Below, piece after piece: positions 28,220 through 37,056 of a stretch of DNA of 64,000 nucleotides. Source of the DNA: Caryophanales bacterium UBA4855 (lineage in GTDB: Bacteria > Bacillota_I > Bacilli_A > RFN20 > CAG-826). Within the stretch, counting starts at the first letter, position 1. Each line of letters starts with the position of its first letter. The notes under the pieces were generated by a model. It had not been told where the DNA came from and did no database searches. It saw only the letters and a list, made by a program, of their open reading frames with translations. Position numbers and translations under genes: made by a program. The stretch covers positions 8,826 to 72,825 of the forward strand of contig DHEH01000015.1 of assembly GCA_002399785.1 (NCBI GenBank), written 5' to 3'.

Positions 28220-30130
28220 TTAAAATAAATCTGGGAACTCGCTAACAAAGTAGTCATAAACTTTTTGATCAAAGTAAACAACTTCTGAATCTTTAATATA
28301 ATATTCAAGAGCGTCCTTGGTATAAGTTGAACCGCTAGCAAGTACATAACCTGCTTCTCTAGCAGTCTTTTCGATAGCGACTAAATCGTTGTTGGTATCG
28401 GAGTAGGATAAACTACTTGATGAAATACTATCTTCAACAATTACAATATAGTATTTTCCTGAACTTTCCCAAATGATGGAGTCAACGTCACTTGTAGAAG
28501 CGTAGTTATCTCTCTTTAAGAAGGTTGGTCCGTTAGGAACGAACGATTTTAAATATTGCTTATCAATTGCTTTTGAACTGTCAGCTTTATAATCGTTAAC
28601 TTCTTTGATAATACCATAATTGAATAATTTGTCAGTGATATCACTTGGAAGTCCACTAAAATCAGCTTTAGCACCCCATTTTGAAACGATTGTGCTTTGA
28701 GCTTTTAAGTTGTCAGTTTTGATTTGTAAACCCTCAGATGGTTTATAATATCTTGAATCAATCTCAGTGAAACCAGTGTATAAACTAGAATCGTTTGTGG
28801 TTGGGTTATTAGTTAATTTACTATAATCCTTAATAATATCGTAATAACTTGTTTGTGGATAATACTTGTAATCAGTTTTTCCATCGATATATTTGCCACT
28901 CTTAATTTGAGTATTAGGATTGGTAGTAGAAGCACCACCAAAAGTCTTAATGGTTAAAGCTTTGGTTGTTGTATCTGAATCGATTGTAGCTGGAATACCT
29001 TTCCAAGCGTTTTGTGCGATTGAGAAATCAACACTTGTATGTGTATTATCAGGTGTAAATGTCTTAATGTAGTCATTTGCAAAATTAGTTAATAAGTTTC
29101 TAGCTTTTTTGTAATTGCTATCAGTAATTTCAATATAACTAACTTTTCTTTGTTGTGTTCTACCAACTGCAGTATAAGCATTATCGAAGATATATTGTTC
29201 AGTTAATAATGCATTTTGAATTGTTGGGAGAATTGTAGCGTTAATGTAATCTACATAATGATATAAGTGTAATAACTTATTTTCGCCTAAATAGATGTTT
29301 TTACTTCCTTCTGTTGTATAAGGATCGTATGTTCCATCGATAAGCATCTTGTAAGAGAATTCATTAATTGTTTTAACAGTACCTGTTGTATCAAGAGTTG
29401 TTTTTTCAGAATCTTTTTCAATATTCAATGAATAATCAGGATCGAGATAAAGTGAATATAACGAAACTTGACCGTCAACAGTAGCTTTTTCGTTAGAAAT
29501 AGTGCTTCCATCTTTGTTTTGAATAACATAGAGTTGGTTTGCGATGTTTCTAGCAAATAATGTTTCATAGAAACGGTTGTGTTTTGTATAACTTGAAGAA
29601 TTAGCGGAAGTGTAAATGCTCTTAATAACTTGAGTTTTGACTAAAGAAGTTAAGTTATCAATTCTTGCTACGTATTGACTTAATTTTGTAGAATCAAAAC
29701 TGGATTCATATTGAATGTTAATTCCAGTATCGACCCAATTCCAATAGGCTTTATGATTGGCAAGAAAAGAATTCTTTTGTTCGTTAGTAGCATTTTTCCA
29801 ATAATATGTAGTTTCGCCTTCGCTCCATTTAATATCAACATAATATGGATCTTCAGCGACCGATGTTGCATCGTAACCGAAATAAAATTCACCAAGATTT
29901 GATATAGAAACTTCGCGGTTCAACATTTCTTTAATGTCGCTTGAGAAACTCGAGCCAGAATAAATAGTGTTAAATAAAGCCTTTAAAGTATCGTTATCAA
30001 CTCCAGTAACTGTGGTATCAGTTAATTGGTCATTTCCATTCTTTAAAGATGTTTGAGCGGTTGTACAACTAGCAAGAAGTACAGTTGAAGCGGTTATTAC
30101 AAGTAAACTTAATAATTTTGATTTTTTCAT
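28220..30130 (-). CDS. Large lipoprotein, possibly a diverged PrsA-like foldase
   Basis: A 636-residue exported lipoprotein: signal peptide with lipobox LLASC (Cys22). The long N-terminal part has no recognisable domain. A stretch around QRKVSYIEI...KKARNLLTNFANDY has the spacing of a parvulin-like core (beta strand then helix) but lacks its key residues, and the C-terminal SSGKYYIVIVEDSIS resembles the closing strand of PrsA-type proteins. Like its upstream neighbour it is much larger than PrsA (about 290 residues). It lies 15 bp after that gene with a strong AGGAGG, so the two are co-expressed. A shared role in folding exported proteins is inference. Confidence 0.6.
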   Translation of the reverse strand: MKKSKLLSLLVITASTVLLASCTTAQTSLKNGNDQLTDTTVTGVDNDTLKALFNTIYSGSSFSSDIKEMLNREVSISNLGEFYFGYDATSVAEDPYYVDIKWSEGETTYYWKNATNEQKNSFLANHKAYWNWVDTGINIQYESSFDSTKLSQYVARIDNLTSLVKTQVIKSIYTSANSSSYTKHNRFYETLFARNIANQLYVIQNKDGSTISNEKATVDGQVSLYSLYLDPDYSLNIEKDSEKTTLDTTGTVKTINEFSYKMLIDGTYDPYTTEGSKNIYLGENKLLHLYHYVDYINATILPTIQNALLTEQYIFDNAYTAVGRTQQRKVSYIEITDSNYKKARNLLTNFANDYIKTFTPDNTHTSVDFSIAQNAWKGIPATIDSDTTTKALTIKTFGGASTTNPNTQIKSGKYIDGKTDYKYYPQTSYYDIIKDYSKLTNNPTTNDSSLYTGFTEIDSRYYKPSEGLQIKTDNLKAQSTIVSKWGAKADFSGLPSDITDKLFNYGIIKEVNDYKADSSKAIDKQYLKSFVPNGPTFLKRDNYASTSDVDSIIWESSGKYYIVIVEDSISSSSLSYSDTNNDLVAIEKTAREAGYVLASGSTYTKDALEYYIKDSEVVYFDQKVYDYFVSEFPDLF

Positions 30131-30145
30131 TTTCTGTTCCTCCTA

Positions 30146-32155
30146 TTAATTAATACTTCCGGTGTTGTAACAAGCGCCACCTTTTTCGTAAAGTCCTTTG
30201 TCATTTGGATCTTTTTCAGTTGTACTACCGTAATTAAGAGCACATGTTACAGGAATTAATCCCGTTGATCTTGCTTTCTCTTGTTTATCAAGAGTTTGAT
30301 AGTAACTATTCCAAGCAGTAATTAATGTATCGCTGTTAGTTTTATTTGTTGTTACAGTTTGATTAACTTCATACATATCGATTAAGTTTTGAGCATTTGT
30401 ATCTTTTGCTTTGATGTTTGCATTTGCTTTTAACCATTTATATTGATTAACGGTTTGAAGCGATGATGCATAACTACTATCGATATCTTTTTGTAAAGTA
30501 TTTGTAAGATAATCATCATAATTTGATTTATTCATGACAACATCGTTATACATAAATGTTCTCTTTGGAACGTTTTTGCCTTCGACCATTGGAATTTTAT
30601 CTGAGTTATAAAGTGGTTTTCCTTGAGCATCAACACCATTGTTGGTGATTGGGACTTCGTTAGCGTAATATTCGCTTAATGGAAGTTTATACTCTGTTCC
30701 ATCACTTAATGTTTCGTCTGTGACATATTCTTTGGTTGTAGCATCTTGTGTTCCGTCGAAGAAGCCTCTATCAAGAGTCATGATGTGAACGCCGCCGCTG
30801 CTAGAAGCATTTAAAGCAAGCATAATTGGACGATCATTATCATCGCAAAGGACGCTTTTAGTTTTTCCATCAATTAGAACTGATTTAAAGTGTGATAATT
30901 GATTAGCAGTTAATCCTGAGTATTGAGCACCAGTTCTAATTTTTCCATCTGCGTCAAGATCGTTCCAATAAGTCTCACCTGTGTCATCATATGTATGAGC
31001 ATCAGCTGAAGTTAAAGTAGCATTCATACTTTCGTCAGTAATAAAGGAAATACTATGATTGTTAAAATATTCGTTAAAAATAATGTTACGTGGATAGTAA
31101 TTTTCATTTCCGTTGTTAACTTTTAATCCATTATAAGAGGTAACTCCACTTAATGAACTTAATTTATCGACAGCTTCATATGGAATAAAGTTTACACCAA
31201 TATTGCTAATTTCACTTTTTGTAGAATCAGTTAGATTGAAACCAGTGAAATTTGAGGACGAAGCATTTTGAGCAAGGTATGTATTATATTTTGTTGCTTC
31301 TGTTTGATTATAGATAGCTTCGTAAGAATAGACACCAAGTTTGAATTCGTTGACAAAACTTGTCGCTGTACTCATTGTGTAAAGACCGCCTTGAGTAGCA
31401 GAACCTGTATCATCAGTTTCTGTAGTAGCGATGGTGGCAAAAGTAGTATCCTTGCCATCGGTTTGAGTTAATTTAGTAAGAACACGGCTCAATTTAAGAG
31501 CTGCATCTTCAGTAATTTTGCTTCCGGTAAAGTTATCGCCAGAATCTCCAGCTTTAACAAGAATATGTCTAACAGCAAATGGCATATTTTCTTTAACGTA
31601 GCCTTCATCACCCCAAATAAGATTGAATTTACTGGCATTATCGTCAGTACTATCTTTTTTCCAAGTGTTGAAAGAATCTTTAAATTGACTTTTAACTTTA
31701 GCTTCCATCTTTGTTAAAGATGTATCTAAATAAAGTTCATGTTCTTTCTCTTCAGTGGTCATATTTGAATCGGTATAACCTAAAGTAGTAAGATAATCTT
31801 CCCAAGATTTGCCTTCTTCATCAGCCTTATTTTTATCAGTTTTGATAACTTGTTGAGTAGCATCTTCAATTTCGGTCTTATATTTTGAAAGTGTACCACC
31901 ATCCAAAAAAGCAACACGAACAGCTACTTCATTTATTGCATCATAATAAGCTTTAGCATGATCTTTTGGATTGGATTTTAAGTATCTTTGATACACATCC
32001 TCAGCATTAATGCTTTTTTCAGTCTTAACTCCGTCACCATTTGTGTAAGTGTAGGTTAAAACGAGGTCTTCTTTAGCAGTGATAGAGCAACTTGCAATTG
32101 ACATAGTTGCAATAGCTGTTAAACCAAGCACTAAACATTTCTTAAATTTCTTCAT
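30146..32155 (-). CDS. PrsA-like lipoprotein with parvulin-type peptidyl-prolyl isomerase domain
   Basis: A 669-residue lipoprotein (lipobox SIASC, Cys23). The N-terminal region resembles a SurA_N-like helical domain (KSNPKDHAKAYYDAINEVA). The parvulin core starts near residue 194 with FAVRHILVKAG, followed by the helix ALKLSRVLTKLTQ and FATIATTETDD, then GGLYTMS and SFVNEFKLGVYSYE, matching the GGxLG...FxxAxxxL pattern. The family catalyses prolyl isomerisation and folding of secreted proteins outside the membrane. An extra ~300 residues follow the core. With the abundance of large surface proteins in this window, a secretion foldase fits. Ribosome-binding site AAGGGAG. Confidence 0.75.
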   Translation of the reverse strand: MKKFKKCLVLGLTAIATMSIASCSITAKEDLVLTYTYTNGDGVKTEKSINAEDVYQRYLKSNPKDHAKAYYDAINEVAVRVAFLDGGTLSKYKTEIEDATQQVIKTDKNKADEEGKSWEDYLTTLGYTDSNMTTEEKEHELYLDTSLTKMEAKVKSQFKDSFNTWKKDSTDDNASKFNLIWGDEGYVKENMPFAVRHILVKAGDSGDNFTGSKITEDAALKLSRVLTKLTQTDGKDTTFATIATTETDDTGSATQGGLYTMSTATSFVNEFKLGVYSYEAIYNQTEATKYNTYLAQNASSSNFTGFNLTDSTKSEISNIGVNFIPYEAVDKLSSLSGVTSYNGLKVNNGNENYYPRNIIFNEYFNNHSISFITDESMNATLTSADAHTYDDTGETYWNDLDADGKIRTGAQYSGLTANQLSHFKSVLIDGKTKSVLCDDNDRPIMLALNASSSGGVHIMTLDRGFFDGTQDATTKEYVTDETLSDGTEYKLPLSEYYANEVPITNNGVDAQGKPLYNSDKIPMVEGKNVPKRTFMYNDVVMNKSNYDDYLTNTLQKDIDSSYASSLQTVNQYKWLKANANIKAKDTNAQNLIDMYEVNQTVTTNKTNSDTLITAWNSYYQTLDKQEKARSTGLIPVTCALNYGSTTEKDPNDKGLYEKGGACYNTGSIN

Positions 32156-32211
32156 AAATAACTCCCTTTCATCTAAGCAATACTTTGTGTTTAAACAATA
32201 GCGTTTTATAT

Positions 32212-32229
32212 TTTATACTAAAGTATAAA
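32212..32229. promoter_or_regulatory. Palindrome upstream of the PrsA-like gene
   Basis: TTTATACT-AA-AGTATAAA is a perfect 8-bp inverted repeat, 57-74 bases upstream of the minus-strand PrsA-like start in the gap divergent from sufC. Each arm contains a TATACT-type -10 sequence, so it may be a promoter, an operator or both. A related palindrome precedes oppA. Confidence 0.35.
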
Positions 32230-32374
32230 CAAAAACAACTTTAAAAATAGAGAGAAATGACTACAAAAGTGTGGATTGAAAAATAATGCAATTTTTGTAA
32301 AAAAATATTTAATAATCGTCTTTATTGTTATGTGAAAGAAAAAGATATAAAATAAACAAGCAAAAAGGTGAATT

Positions 32375-33208
32375 ATGGAAGAACTAGTTATTAAAAATTT
32401 ACACGTAGAAGTTGAGAAAAAAGAAATTTTAAAGGGAGTTTCGCTTACTATTAAAAAAGGTGAAATTGTTGCTCTTTTAGGTCCAAACGGACATGGAAAA
32501 TCGACGTTATTTGCTGCTATTATGGGAAATCCTCATTACAAAGTGACTGAAGGATCTATTTTATTTGATGGCAAAGATGTCCTTAAAATGGGTGTTGATG
32601 AAAGAAGTAAAGTTGGTATATTTTTAGGCTTTCAAAATCCAGCAGAAATTCCTGGTGTTATTAGTGCTGATTTTTATAAAACAGCTATTAATGCCCGTAA
32701 CGAAAATAAAATTTCGCTTTATAAATTTTATAAAGTTTTGGAAGATTCTTGTAAAGAAGTTGAAATGCCATTTGAGATGGTAAATCGTAGTTTAAATGAT
32801 GGATTTAGTGGTGGAGAAAAGAAAAGAAACGAAATTCTTCAGATGAAACTCCTTAATCCTCAATTTGCAATGTTAGATGAAATTGATAGTGGACTTGATG
32901 TTGATGCTATCAATATCGTTTCAAAATCAATTATTGCTCAAAACAAAAAACACGAAACTTCTTTTTTAATTATCTCTCATTATGCTCGTTTATTTGATTT
33001 AATTAAGCCTAAAAGAGCTTTAGTTATGGTTAACGGAAAAATAGTAATCGATGGGGATTCACAGGTGATTTCGCGTATCGACAAAGAAGGTTACGAGTGG
33101 ATTAAGACTGAATTAGGTATAGAGATTGAGAAGTCAGAAAAGAATATGAATCAAGTTACTTTAGGTACTTGTGCAACTAAAGAGATTATTAAGAATGAAG
33201 ATAAATAA
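32375..33208 (+). CDS. sufC: Fe-S cluster assembly ATPase SufC
   Basis: A 277-residue soluble ABC-type ATPase of the SUF scaffold complex. Walker A GPNGHGKST (about 36-44), Q-loop FLGFQNPAEIPGV typical of SufC, signature FSGGEKKRNE, Walker B FAMLDEIDSGLD and switch His in IISHYAR are all present. It associates with SufB and SufD in the cytoplasm. First gene of sufCDSUB with ribosome-binding site AAAGGTG. The C-terminal ~25 residues extend past the usual end. GATATAAAAT lies about 25 bases upstream of the start as a possible -10. Confidence 0.96.
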   Translation: MEELVIKNLHVEVEKKEILKGVSLTIKKGEIVALLGPNGHGKSTLFAAIMGNPHYKVTEGSILFDGKDVLKMGVDERSKVGIFLGFQNPAEIPGVISADFYKTAINARNENKISLYKFYKVLEDSCKEVEMPFEMVNRSLNDGFSGGEKKRNEILQMKLLNPQFAMLDEIDSGLDVDAINIVSKSIIAQNKKHETSFLIISHYARLFDLIKPKRALVMVNGKIVIDGDSQVISRIDKEGYEWIKTELGIEIEKSEKNMNQVTLGTCATKEIIKNEDK

Positions 33209-34001
33209 TGTTGATACTAAAATTGAAAATAATGAAATATTAATTTCCGAAAACGGAGATTATGTTTTTGATTTTGAAAAAGAACCAATTAAATTAAATA
33301 TTGATTGTGAAAAAAACACATGTATCAATATTTTAATAAGCGATCTTTCTCATGATGTCGACCTTACTTTTTATCTTCAAGATTATGCAAATGTTAATGT
33401 TAAGATAATGAATCGAAATTCAGAAAAGAAGGTACATTTGCATGGGAATTTGAATAAAAATTCTATTTTAAATGTTTATCTTGTTGATTTTTCTAGAAAT
33501 AATTTTTACCTTACAAGTGACATAATTATGATTGGCGATAATGCTTCAAGTGAGTTTAGAGTTTCTTCTGTTAGCAAGAATGATTCAATTAAAAATTACA
33601 TTATTAATTATGATCAATTTGCTAAAAATAATACTTCAAAATTGAATGTTTATGGAGTTAGCGAAGATACTAGTGAATTAAATGTTACTGGCGTTTCACA
33701 TATTGAAGCCGGAAGTATTAAATCTACTGCAAATCAAAAAGTTAAAGTCATTCTTTTTGATAAAGAAAGCAAGGGAAAAGCCCATCCAATTCTAAAAATA
33801 GATTGTGATGATATTAAAGCAAGTCACGGATGCGCTATTGGTAGTCTTGATGACAATCATATTTATTATTTATTAAGTCGTGGAATAAGTATTGATGATG
33901 CTAGAAGATTAATTGTTTTAGGTTATCTCCTTCCTATTCAAAAATATTTTTCAAAAAACGAACAAGAATATATTGAAAATTATGTAAGGAGCGAGTTTTA
34001 G
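33195..34001 (+). CDS. sufD: Short SufD-like scaffold protein
   Basis: A 268-residue member of the SufB/SufD family with the parallel beta-helix core and conserved C-terminal SHGCAIGSLDDNHIYYLLSR then GIxxxDARRLIVLGYL, the SufC-contacting part. It is about 160 residues shorter than Bacillus SufD; the N-terminal helical region is largely missing. The ATG at 33195 is chosen (MKINNV); an in-frame GTG at 33171 would add eight residues and a larger overlap with sufC. Gene order identifies it as sufD. Confidence 0.88.
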   Translation: MKINNVDTKIENNEILISENGDYVFDFEKEPIKLNIDCEKNTCINILISDLSHDVDLTFYLQDYANVNVKIMNRNSEKKVHLHGNLNKNSILNVYLVDFSRNNFYLTSDIIMIGDNASSEFRVSSVSKNDSIKNYIINYDQFAKNNTSKLNVYGVSEDTSELNVTGVSHIEAGSIKSTANQKVKVILFDKESKGKAHPILKIDCDDIKASHGCAIGSLDDNHIYYLLSRGISIDDARRLIVLGYLLPIQKYFSKNEQEYIENYVRSEF

Positions 34002-34002
34002 T

Positions 34003-35232
34003 ATGATAGATGTTAAAAATATTAGAAAAGATTTTCCGATGTTAAATGGCAAAACTCAACAAGGGCATCCTTTAGTTTATTTTGATAATGCTGCTACTAC
34101 TTTTAAACCTCAATCAGTAATTGATGCGTGTGATAAGTATTATTCAGAAGAAACTGCAAATGCACATCGTGGAGATTATGATTTAGCTTTTAAAGTTGAT
34201 AAAGAAGTTGATTTAGTACGAGAAAAAGTGGCTAATTTTATTGGCGCTAAAAAACAAGAAGTTATATTTACTAGCGGAACAAGTATGAGTTTAAATATGA
34301 TTGCTTTTGGTTTTGGCTTTAAATTTTTGAAAAAAGGTGATGAAATTTTATTAACCGAAGCAGAACATGCTAGTAACGTTTTACCTTGGTTTAAAATTAG
34401 CGAATTAACTGGAGCTACGATTAAATATATTCCTCTTAATAAAGAAGGGAAATTAGAACCTGAATCTTTAAGAAAAGTAATAACAAAAAATACAAAAGTT
34501 GTCTCTGTCGCTCAAGTTACTAACGTTATGGGTTTTATGATTGATATTAAAGAAATTGCTAAAATAACACATGAATTCGGCGCTATTTTAGTTTGTGATG
34601 GGGCTCAATCGGTTCCTCATATGAAAGTTGATGTTAAAGATTTAGATTGTGATTTCTTATCTTTCAGCGGTCACAAAATGTTAGGTCCAACAGGTATTGG
34701 CGTTTTGTATGGAAAATATAATTTATTAGAAAAAATGGATCCGTTAATGAGTGGAGGAGGCGACAACGCTCGCTTCGATATGTGCGGAAACGTCGCTTAT
34801 CTTGCTGCTCCTGCTAAATTTGAGGCTGGTACTATGAATTTGGCCGGAATATATGGTATGGGTGCGGCAATTGATTATCTTAATAAGATAGGAATGAATA
34901 ATATTGAAGAATACGAAAAAGAATTGCACTCTTACGCAATTTCTAAACTTAAAGATATTAAAGATTTGATTATTTATAACGAACATGCCGATACTGGAAT
35001 TATTACTGTCAATGTAAAAGGTGTTTTTCCTCAAGACGAAGCAAGTTACTTAAATAGTCATGGAATTTGTGTTAGAAGTGGCGAACATTGCGCTAAACTT
35101 TTAAAAGATTTATTAAAAACAACTGGTACCGTTAGAATCTCGTTGTATTTCTATAATACAAAAGAAGAGGTTGATGTGTTAATTGATGCACTTAAAAATG
35201 GAGGTAATTTCTTAGATGCCTATTTCGATTAA
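34003..35232 (+). CDS. sufS: Cysteine desulfurase SufS
   Basis: A 409-residue class V aminotransferase-fold PLP enzyme that takes sulfur from cysteine for Fe-S clusters. YFDNAATTFKP is the N-terminal signature, FSGHKMLGPTGIGVLYG carries the PLP lysine, and RSGEHCAK holds the catalytic persulfide Cys (about 364) in the short loop typical of SufS. Works with SufU, encoded next with a 17-base overlap. Confidence 0.97.
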   Translation: MIDVKNIRKDFPMLNGKTQQGHPLVYFDNAATTFKPQSVIDACDKYYSEETANAHRGDYDLAFKVDKEVDLVREKVANFIGAKKQEVIFTSGTSMSLNMIAFGFGFKFLKKGDEILLTEAEHASNVLPWFKISELTGATIKYIPLNKEGKLEPESLRKVITKNTKVVSVAQVTNVMGFMIDIKEIAKITHEFGAILVCDGAQSVPHMKVDVKDLDCDFLSFSGHKMLGPTGIGVLYGKYNLLEKMDPLMSGGGDNARFDMCGNVAYLAAPAKFEAGTMNLAGIYGMGAAIDYLNKIGMNNIEEYEKELHSYAISKLKDIKDLIIYNEHADTGIITVNVKGVFPQDEASYLNSHGICVRSGEHCAKLLKDLLKTTGTVRISLYFYNTKEEVDVLIDALKNGGNFLDAYFD

Positions 35233-35668
35233 TCCAGAGATGATGCGTGAGATCATCATGGACCACTATAGTAGTCCATTACATAAAAAAACCCCTGCCA
35301 ATCCCTCGTCTTTTGTTCAAATTCGTATGGATAGCGATAGTTGTATCGATGACATAACTATCTTTTTACAATTGGAAAATGGCAAGGTTATTGATGCTTG
35401 TTTTGATGGCGCCGCTTGTACTATCAGCACTGCAAGTACAGATATTTTATGTGATTTATCAATTGGTAAAACATATGAAGAAGTATTAAATATTTTGCAT
35501 CAATATCAAAATATGATTTACGAAAAACCATATAATCCTGAAGTTTTAGATGAAGCTATTGTTTTTGCTAATACCCATAAACAAGCTGCTCGAATTAAAT
35601 GTGCAACAATTGGTTGCAATGGTATTGAAGAATTGATTGATAAAGAGTGCGAACATGAAAAAAAGTAA
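35216..35668 (+). CDS. sufU: Sulfur-transfer zinc protein SufU
   Basis: A 150-residue IscU-fold protein that accepts sulfur from SufS. Zinc ligands are in place: SDSCIDD (Cys with Asp two later), AACTISTASTD (second Cys) and RIKCATIGCNG (third Cys). The Gram-positive SufU-type insertion between the conserved cysteines is present (TYEEVLNILHQYQNM). The product is the expected length. Located between sufS and sufB as in other Bacilli. Confidence 0.95.
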   Translation: MPISINPEMMREIIMDHYSSPLHKKTPANPSSFVQIRMDSDSCIDDITIFLQLENGKVIDACFDGAACTISTASTDILCDLSIGKTYEEVLNILHQYQNMIYEKPYNPEVLDEAIVFANTHKQAARIKCATIGCNGIEELIDKECEHEKK

Positions 35669-37055
35669 AATTGAACTAAATGAAAATTATAAATATGACT
35701 TTAAAGATAGCATTGATTCAATCGAAAACACTGGTAAAGGTCTATCGGAATCAGTTGTAAGAACAATTTCTAAGGCTAAAGAAGAACCTGATTGGATGCT
35801 TGAGTTTAGATTAAAAAGTTATGAAACTTTTACTAAACTTCCGTTTCCAAAATTTGGTCCAGATGTTAGTAATATAGATTTTAATTCTTATACTTATTTT
35901 ACGCGCTATGTTAAAGGTGAAAAAACAGATCGGGATAAAGTTCCGGAAACTATTAAAAATACTTTCCAAAAAATTGGTATTCCTGAAGCTGAACAGAAAT
36001 ATTTAGCTGGAGCCGCAACTCAATACGAATCGGAAATGGTTTATCACAATATGCTAAAAGAAGTTGAGGAAAAGGGAGTTATCTTTTTATCAACTGATAT
36101 GGCATTAAAACTATATCCTGATTTAGTTAAAAAGTATTTTGGGACAGTTGTTAGTCCTGCTGACAATAAATTTGCTGCTTTAAACAGTGCTTGCTGGAGT
36201 GGCGGATCTTTTATTTATGTTCCCAAAAATGTTAAATTAGATAAACCTTTACAGTCGTATTTTAGAATTAATAACCAAAAAACTGGTCAATTTGAAAGAA
36301 CTTTAATTATCTGTGATGAAGGAAGTAGTGTCCATTATGTTGAAGGCTGTACTGCTCCAATTTATAGCGAAGATTCTTTACACGCTGCTATCGTTGAAAT
36401 CATTGTTTTAAAAGATGCAAAATGCCGTTATTCCACCGTACAAAACTGGTCAAATAATATTGTTAATTTAGTCACTAAAAGAGCAGTATGTTATGAAAAT
36501 GCAACCATGGAATGGATCGATGGTAATATCGGTTCAAAAGTTAACATGAAATATCCTGCTTGTGTTTTAAAAGGCGAAGGAGCAAAAGGAGTTTGTATTT
36601 CAATTGCTGTTGCTCGTGATGGTCAATATCAAGATGCAGGTGCTAGGATGATTCATGAAGCTCCAAATACTAGCAGTCAAATTATTTCTAAATCAATTGT
36701 TCGTGACGCTGGTGTTTGTAATTATCGTGGAACTGTTAGAATTAAACCAAATGCTATAAATTCTAAGTCGCACGTTGAATGTGATACTTTGATTTTGGAT
36801 GATATTTCAAAGTCTGACACAATTCCAAAGAATGAAGTTTGGAACAATACTAGTTTTCTTGAACACGAAGCTACAGTTAGTAAAATTGATGAAGACCAAC
36901 TTTATTACTTGATGAGCCGAGGAGTCAGTAAAGAAGATGCTACACAAATGATTGTTATGGGTTTTATTGAACCTTTCTCAAAAGAATTGCCTATGGAATA
37001 TGCTGTAGAACTTAACCAATTAATTAAGCTCGATATGAAGGGAAGTGTTGGTTAA
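35655..37055 (+). CDS. sufB: Fe-S cluster scaffold protein SufB
   Basis: A 466-residue SufB. N-terminal GLSESVVRTISKAKEEPDWM, central CWSGGSFIYVPKNV, and RGTVRIKPNAINSKSHVECD are highly conserved, and HEATVSKIDEDQLYYLMSRG is the SufC-binding end. De novo [4Fe-4S] assembly occurs on the SufBCD complex. The ATG at 35655 is chosen because the longer TTG form starts within sufU without a better ribosome-binding site; the 14-base overlap suggests translational coupling. Last gene of the suf operon; mnmG begins one base after. Confidence 0.97.
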   Translation: MKKSKIELNENYKYDFKDSIDSIENTGKGLSESVVRTISKAKEEPDWMLEFRLKSYETFTKLPFPKFGPDVSNIDFNSYTYFTRYVKGEKTDRDKVPETIKNTFQKIGIPEAEQKYLAGAATQYESEMVYHNMLKEVEEKGVIFLSTDMALKLYPDLVKKYFGTVVSPADNKFAALNSACWSGGSFIYVPKNVKLDKPLQSYFRINNQKTGQFERTLIICDEGSSVHYVEGCTAPIYSEDSLHAAIVEIIVLKDAKCRYSTVQNWSNNIVNLVTKRAVCYENATMEWIDGNIGSKVNMKYPACVLKGEGAKGVCISIAVARDGQYQDAGARMIHEAPNTSSQIISKSIVRDAGVCNYRGTVRIKPNAINSKSHVECDTLILDDISKSDTIPKNEVWNNTSFLEHEATVSKIDEDQLYYLMSRGVSKEDATQMIVMGFIEPFSKELPMEYAVELNQLIKLDMKGSVG

Positions 37056-37056
37056 T

